Shown here: positions 61,229 to 64,000 of the stretch, in pieces
Position numbering within the stretch: position 1 is the first letter of the stretch
How the letters are laid out: each line of letters begins with the position of its first letter
Assembly: GCA_005768725.1 (NCBI GenBank)
Contig: VAFM01000002.1
Location: 558,001-622,000 of the forward strand
Origin: Blastochloris viridis
GTDB lineage: Bacteria; Pseudomonadota; Alphaproteobacteria; UBA2136; UBA6156
Length of the DNA stretch: 64,000 nt
Direction of reading: 5' to 3'
Position numbers and translations under genes: made by a program
The notes under the pieces: generated by a model
The model's database searches: none
Seen by the model: only the letters and a program-made list of their open reading frames with translations
Told to the model about the DNA's origin: nothing

Positions 61229-62272
61229 ATGACCGCTGCCGGCGCCACCTCAGCCCGCCGCACCGTGTTCATCACCGGTGTTGCGGGCTTTATCGGGGCG
61301 GCACTGGCAGGCCGTATGCTGACCGAAGGCTGGCATGTGGTCGGTATGGATAATCTGAACGACTATTACACGCCGGTACTGAAACAGGCGCGTCTGGATA
61401 ACCTTGCCCAGCATCCGCAGGCCGCCCGATTCCAGTTTCATAAGACCGATCTGGTCGACCGTGACGCGGTGATAACCCTGCTGCTGGAAACCAAGCCGGA
61501 CGTCATCGTGCATCTGGCCGCACAGGCAAGCGTACGCTACGGCTTTACCCATCAGTTGCCCTATCTGGAAGCCAACCTGATGGGCCACTTCCATATGCTG
61601 ATGGCCTGCAAGGCGCTGGCCGACGCCGGGCATCCGCTCCAGCACTTCCTCTATGCCAGCAGCAGCAGCGTCTATGGTGCGAAATCCAACACGCCGAGCG
61701 CCGAAGCCCTGCGCGAAACCGACAACGTCAACCAGCCGCTCAGCCTCTATGCGGCTACCAAGGTCGCCAACGAGCTGGTTACCCACGCCTGGTGCAACCA
61801 GTTTAAACTGCGCGCCACCGGCATGCGCTTCTTCACGGTTTATGGCCCATGGGGACGCCCCGATATGGCACCGGTAATGTTCACGCGTGCATTGCTGAGC
61901 GGTGCCACGATTCCACTGTTCAATGGCGGCGACCTCTGGCGCGACTTCACCTACATAGATGACATTGTCGAGGCCATTATCCGTCTCGTTCCGGTAACAC
62001 CACAGGGCGAAGTGCCGCACACCATCTACAATCTGGGCAACCAGCAGCCGGTGCAGGTTGGCGCCTTCGTGACGACGTTGGCCGATGTTCTGGGGCAGCA
62101 GGCCAATATCGACGCGCGCGAATGGCCACCCACAGAAGTTTACAAAACCCATGCCGACACCACCCGTCTGCATGCGGCCGTGGGCTGGGCGCCGTCCACG
62201 CCGTTGGCCACCGGACTGCAACGTCTGGCCGACTGGTACCGTACCACCGAGCATAGCCTGTTTACGGAGTAG
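61229..62272 (+). CDS. NAD-dependent epimerase, UDP-glucuronate 4-epimerase type
   Basis: A 347-residue short-chain dehydrogenase-type enzyme. The Rossmann motif is TGVAGFIGAAL, followed by GMDNLNDYYTPVLKQARLDNL, which is typical of UDP-glucuronate 4-epimerases (CapI/LspL). The catalytic Ser region is SSSSVYG and the YxxxK is YAATK. It starts two bases after the galU stop. The substrate is inferred from the DNLNDYY signature. Confidence 0.88.
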   Translation: MTAAGATSARRTVFITGVAGFIGAALAGRMLTEGWHVVGMDNLNDYYTPVLKQARLDNLAQHPQAARFQFHKTDLVDRDAVITLLLETKPDVIVHLAAQASVRYGFTHQLPYLEANLMGHFHMLMACKALADAGHPLQHFLYASSSSVYGAKSNTPSAEALRETDNVNQPLSLYAATKVANELVTHAWCNQFKLRATGMRFFTVYGPWGRPDMAPVMFTRALLSGATIPLFNGGDLWRDFTYIDDIVEAIIRLVPVTPQGEVPHTIYNLGNQQPVQVGAFVTTLADVLGQQANIDAREWPPTEVYKTHADTTRLHAAVGWAPSTPLATGLQRLADWYRTTEHSLFTE

Positions 62273-62277
62273 GCCCC

Positions 62278-62952
62278 ATGCCTGCGCTCCCGATGTCCTC
62301 TTCCTTACCCCCTAAGGCTAAGCCAGACGCGATACGCGCCATTTTTACTGCCTTCCGGTCTCTGTCTGAATCACCGCGCACCGAACTGCTCTATAACAAC
62401 GGCTATCAGCTTCTGGTGGCGGTCGTATTGTCGGCTCAGGCCACCGACAAAGGCGTCAACAAGGCGACCGCACCCCTCTTTGCACACGTCCATACTCCCG
62501 CCGAGATGGTGCAACTGGGTGAAGAGGGTCTGACCGGCTATATCAAATCCATCGGCCTTTATCGTACCAAGGCCAAAAACGTCATCGCCCTGTCGCAGTA
62601 TCTGGTCGAGCGGCATGGCGGCGAAGTGCCGGATACCATGGACGAACTGACGGCACTGCCCGGCGTGGGGCGTAAAACCGCCAACGTCGTGCTGAGTCAA
62701 CTCTTCGGACATCATACCATTGCCGTGGACACCCACGTCTACCGCGTCGCCCGCCGTCTCGGTCTGTCACGTGGTTCAACGCCGGATGCAGTCGAAGCCG
62801 ACCTGATGAAGGTCATTCCTGCGGAATTTTTGCAACATGCGCATCATTGGCTGATTCTCCATGGTCGCTATACCTGTCTGGCGCGTGCGCCCAAGTGTGC
62901 AGAGTGTCCGGTGGCGCAGTGGTGCCACAGTATGGATAAAACGACCCGTTAA
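62278..62952 (+). CDS. nth: Endonuclease III
   Basis: A 224-residue base-excision glycosylase/AP lyase for oxidised pyrimidines. The helix-hairpin-helix LPGVGRKTANVVL carries the catalytic Lys, and the catalytic Asp is in IAVDTHVYRV. The [4Fe-4S] ligands follow C-x6-C-x2-C-x5-C at the end (CLARAPKCAECPVAQWC). The ribosome site GGAG overlaps the epimerase stop, so the two are linked. Confidence 0.96.
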   Translation: MPALPMSSSLPPKAKPDAIRAIFTAFRSLSESPRTELLYNNGYQLLVAVVLSAQATDKGVNKATAPLFAHVHTPAEMVQLGEEGLTGYIKSIGLYRTKAKNVIALSQYLVERHGGEVPDTMDELTALPGVGRKTANVVLSQLFGHHTIAVDTHVYRVARRLGLSRGSTPDAVEADLMKVIPAEFLQHAHHWLILHGRYTCLARAPKCAECPVAQWCHSMDKTTR

Positions 62953-63228
62953 ATGATACGATAACGTATAAAAATCAATAATATGAAATAATATTGACAG
63001 CCGTGCTCGGCTTTGCGACGCTTGAGTAAGGATGACGCAGGGGGCATCATCCGGCCTTCGCAGAGCAGGCGGTCAGAGACGGAACCTCCCCCATGGTTCG
63101 GCGTTTCTCACTGGGGTAGGGCTCGCGCACGGCAATGTGCATCGGAGGCAGAGTGAAAACTCATGTGGATACTCACGGCACTCCGTCCGCGGAGCGTCGT
63201 GGGCGAAACAAAAAGGGGGTAAATCATC
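62953..63228 (+). other. Gene-free region with several hairpins
   Basis: About 275 bases. It opens AT-rich with TTGACA at 62993-62998 but no clear -10 at the right distance. Further on are GGATGA / TCATCC at about 63031-63053 and CTCCG / CGGAG near 63180. It could be a structured leader of the small ORF or a small RNA. I recognise no known RNA family. Confidence 0.3.
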
Positions 63229-63432
63229 ATGACCATCGAATACGAAGACGTTGTACGCAGTCTCACACATGCGTATTGGACGACGCTGCTGGAAAAGGAC
63301 GCCGAAGCACGTGCTATCGCGGCCGAAAAAGCGCAGCTGATGGGCTTCACGCCAGAGGCCGCAAATACCATGATCAACACATTTAGTCGCAAGCCGCTGG
63401 AAGAATGGCTCGCGCACCAGTCGGGCGTGTAA
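63229..63432 (+). CDS. Small hypothetical protein (67 aa)
   Basis: A 67-residue helical, acidic protein with a good AAAAGGGGG ribosome site before ATG 63229. No signal, membrane segment or Cys. It includes EAANTMINTFSRKPLEEWL. No family recognised. It ends upstream of a bidirectional terminator. Ribosome site and codon pattern make it a probable real gene. Confidence 0.6.
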   Translation: MTIEYEDVVRSLTHAYWTTLLEKDAEARAIAAEKAQLMGFTPEAANTMINTFSRKPLEEWLAHQSGV

Positions 63433-63510
63433 GGCCGTGATCTCCCTTACATAAAGCACACGGCAAGCTGAAGGTAGAATTACCGGCCTTGCCCGTTCGA
63501 CAGCTAAGGG

Positions 63511-63535
63511 GAAAACCGGCCAATGGCCGGTTTTA
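63511..63535. terminator. Bidirectional terminator before the TerC gene
   Basis: AAAACCGGCC / GGCCGGTTTT stem with an AAT loop, A and T runs on both sides, between converging genes. Confidence 0.92.
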
Positions 63536-63557
63536 TTGTGGAGGTATGCCGAGGCAG

Positions 63558-64000
63558 CTAGGCCTTTTTGGCGTTGCGGCGGCTCAGCATGTTAAGGCCT
63601 TCCACTAAGCCGGAGAATGCCATGGCGGCATAGATGTAACCTTTCGGCACATGCGCCCCAAAGCCTTCGGCAATCAGCGTGGTGCCGATCAGCATCAGGA
63701 ACGCCAGCGCCAGCATGACGATGGTCGGGTTGCGCTCTACAAACGTGGCCAGCGGCCCGGCAGCCAAGGCCATGCTGCCCACAGCTACCACCACCGCAAT
63801 CACCATCACTGGAATATGCTCGGTCATCCCGACAGCCGTAATGATGCTGTCGATGGAGAAGACGAGGTCGAGCAACAGGATCTGCCCTACAACCGCTGTA
63901 AAACCGATCGTAGCGGCTTTGGCCACCACTTTACCGGTCGCATCTGTATCAGCGGGGTCCACCTTGTGATGAATCTCTTTGGTCGCTTTCCACACCAGAA
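63558..64000 (-). CDS. TerC-family membrane protein, 5' part outside the window
   Basis: The last 147 codons of a - strand gene that continues past 64000. Three to four membrane segments and the motif [20 protein letters not shown], with the acidic residues conserved in TerC/Alx-type proteins, which are linked to metal (manganese) export or tellurite resistance. The end LSRRNAKKA is basic. Confidence 0.88.
   Translation of the reverse strand, partial: LVWKATKEIHHKVDPADTDATGKVVAKAATIGFTAVVGQILLLDLVFSIDSIITAVGMTEHIPVMVIAVVVAVGSMALAAGPLATFVERNPTIVMLALAFLMLIGTTLIAEGFGAHVPKGYIYAAMAFSGLVEGLNMLSRRNAKKA

Noticed and set aside
63032..63232. 66-residue frame upstream of the small ORF
   Set aside because: Low-complexity basic peptide overlapping hairpins; no ribosome site; the downstream ORF has a far better one.

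Overview
The window looks like chromosomal DNA of an alphaproteobacterium of moderately high GC. The left end carries the alphaproteobacterial neighbourhood of a DUF3576-type lipoprotein gene, leuS, lptE and holA. This is followed by a penicillin-binding-protein activator, yraN and dolP, and by the rph-rdgB-hemW group on the other strand. I cannot place it to genus. No rRNA, tRNA, CRISPR array, transposase or integrase was seen.

Layout. 1-8.1 kb: a porin 3' end and housekeeping genes. 8.1-8.75 kb: a gene-free AT-rich stretch with many TGTGAA/TTCACA words. 8.75-14.4 kb: hemW, rdgB, rph, a Bcp peroxiredoxin, a possible SecB-like protein, a YggT protein and an exported thioredoxin-like protein. 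14.5-57.9 kb: one large accessory cluster, almost all on the + strand. 57.9-62.3 kb: surface polysaccharide genes (two glycosyltransferases, galU, a nucleotide-sugar epimerase). 62.3-64 kb: nth, a 67-residue ORF and the 3' part of a TerC-family gene.

The central cluster is the main interest. It joins an R64/TCP-like type IVb pilus set to an F-type (TraA/L/E/K/B/V/C) type IV secretion set. The pilus set comprises a lipoprotein secretin, a GspE-like ATPase, a GspF-like membrane protein, PilO/PilP-like assembly proteins, a class III prepilin, half of a prepilin peptidase and three TcpQ-like proteins. The secretion set comprises two VirB2-like pilins, TraL, TraE, TraK, TraB, TraV and a TraC ATPase. 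There is also a soluble coupling ATPase whose membrane segment seems to be encoded by a separate small gene, a lytic transglycosylase and a UvrD-like helicase with an altered DExx box. No relaxase and no TraU/N/W/F/G mating-pair genes are recognisable, so self-transfer is unlikely from this window alone; DNA uptake, protein export or contact with other cells are open alternatives.

Two genes suggest that the cluster brings its own transcription control: a 761-residue protein fusing sigma-70-like regions to a ParB-like nuclease/HTH module, and a 297-residue short NusA-like protein at the end of the cluster. Other unusual points are a probable AUU start codon for the pilus ATPase, a pair of tandem cysteine-rich secreted proteins, and competing hairpins upstream of the sigma-ParB gene. 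All assignments come from reading motifs by eye; no database search was possible.
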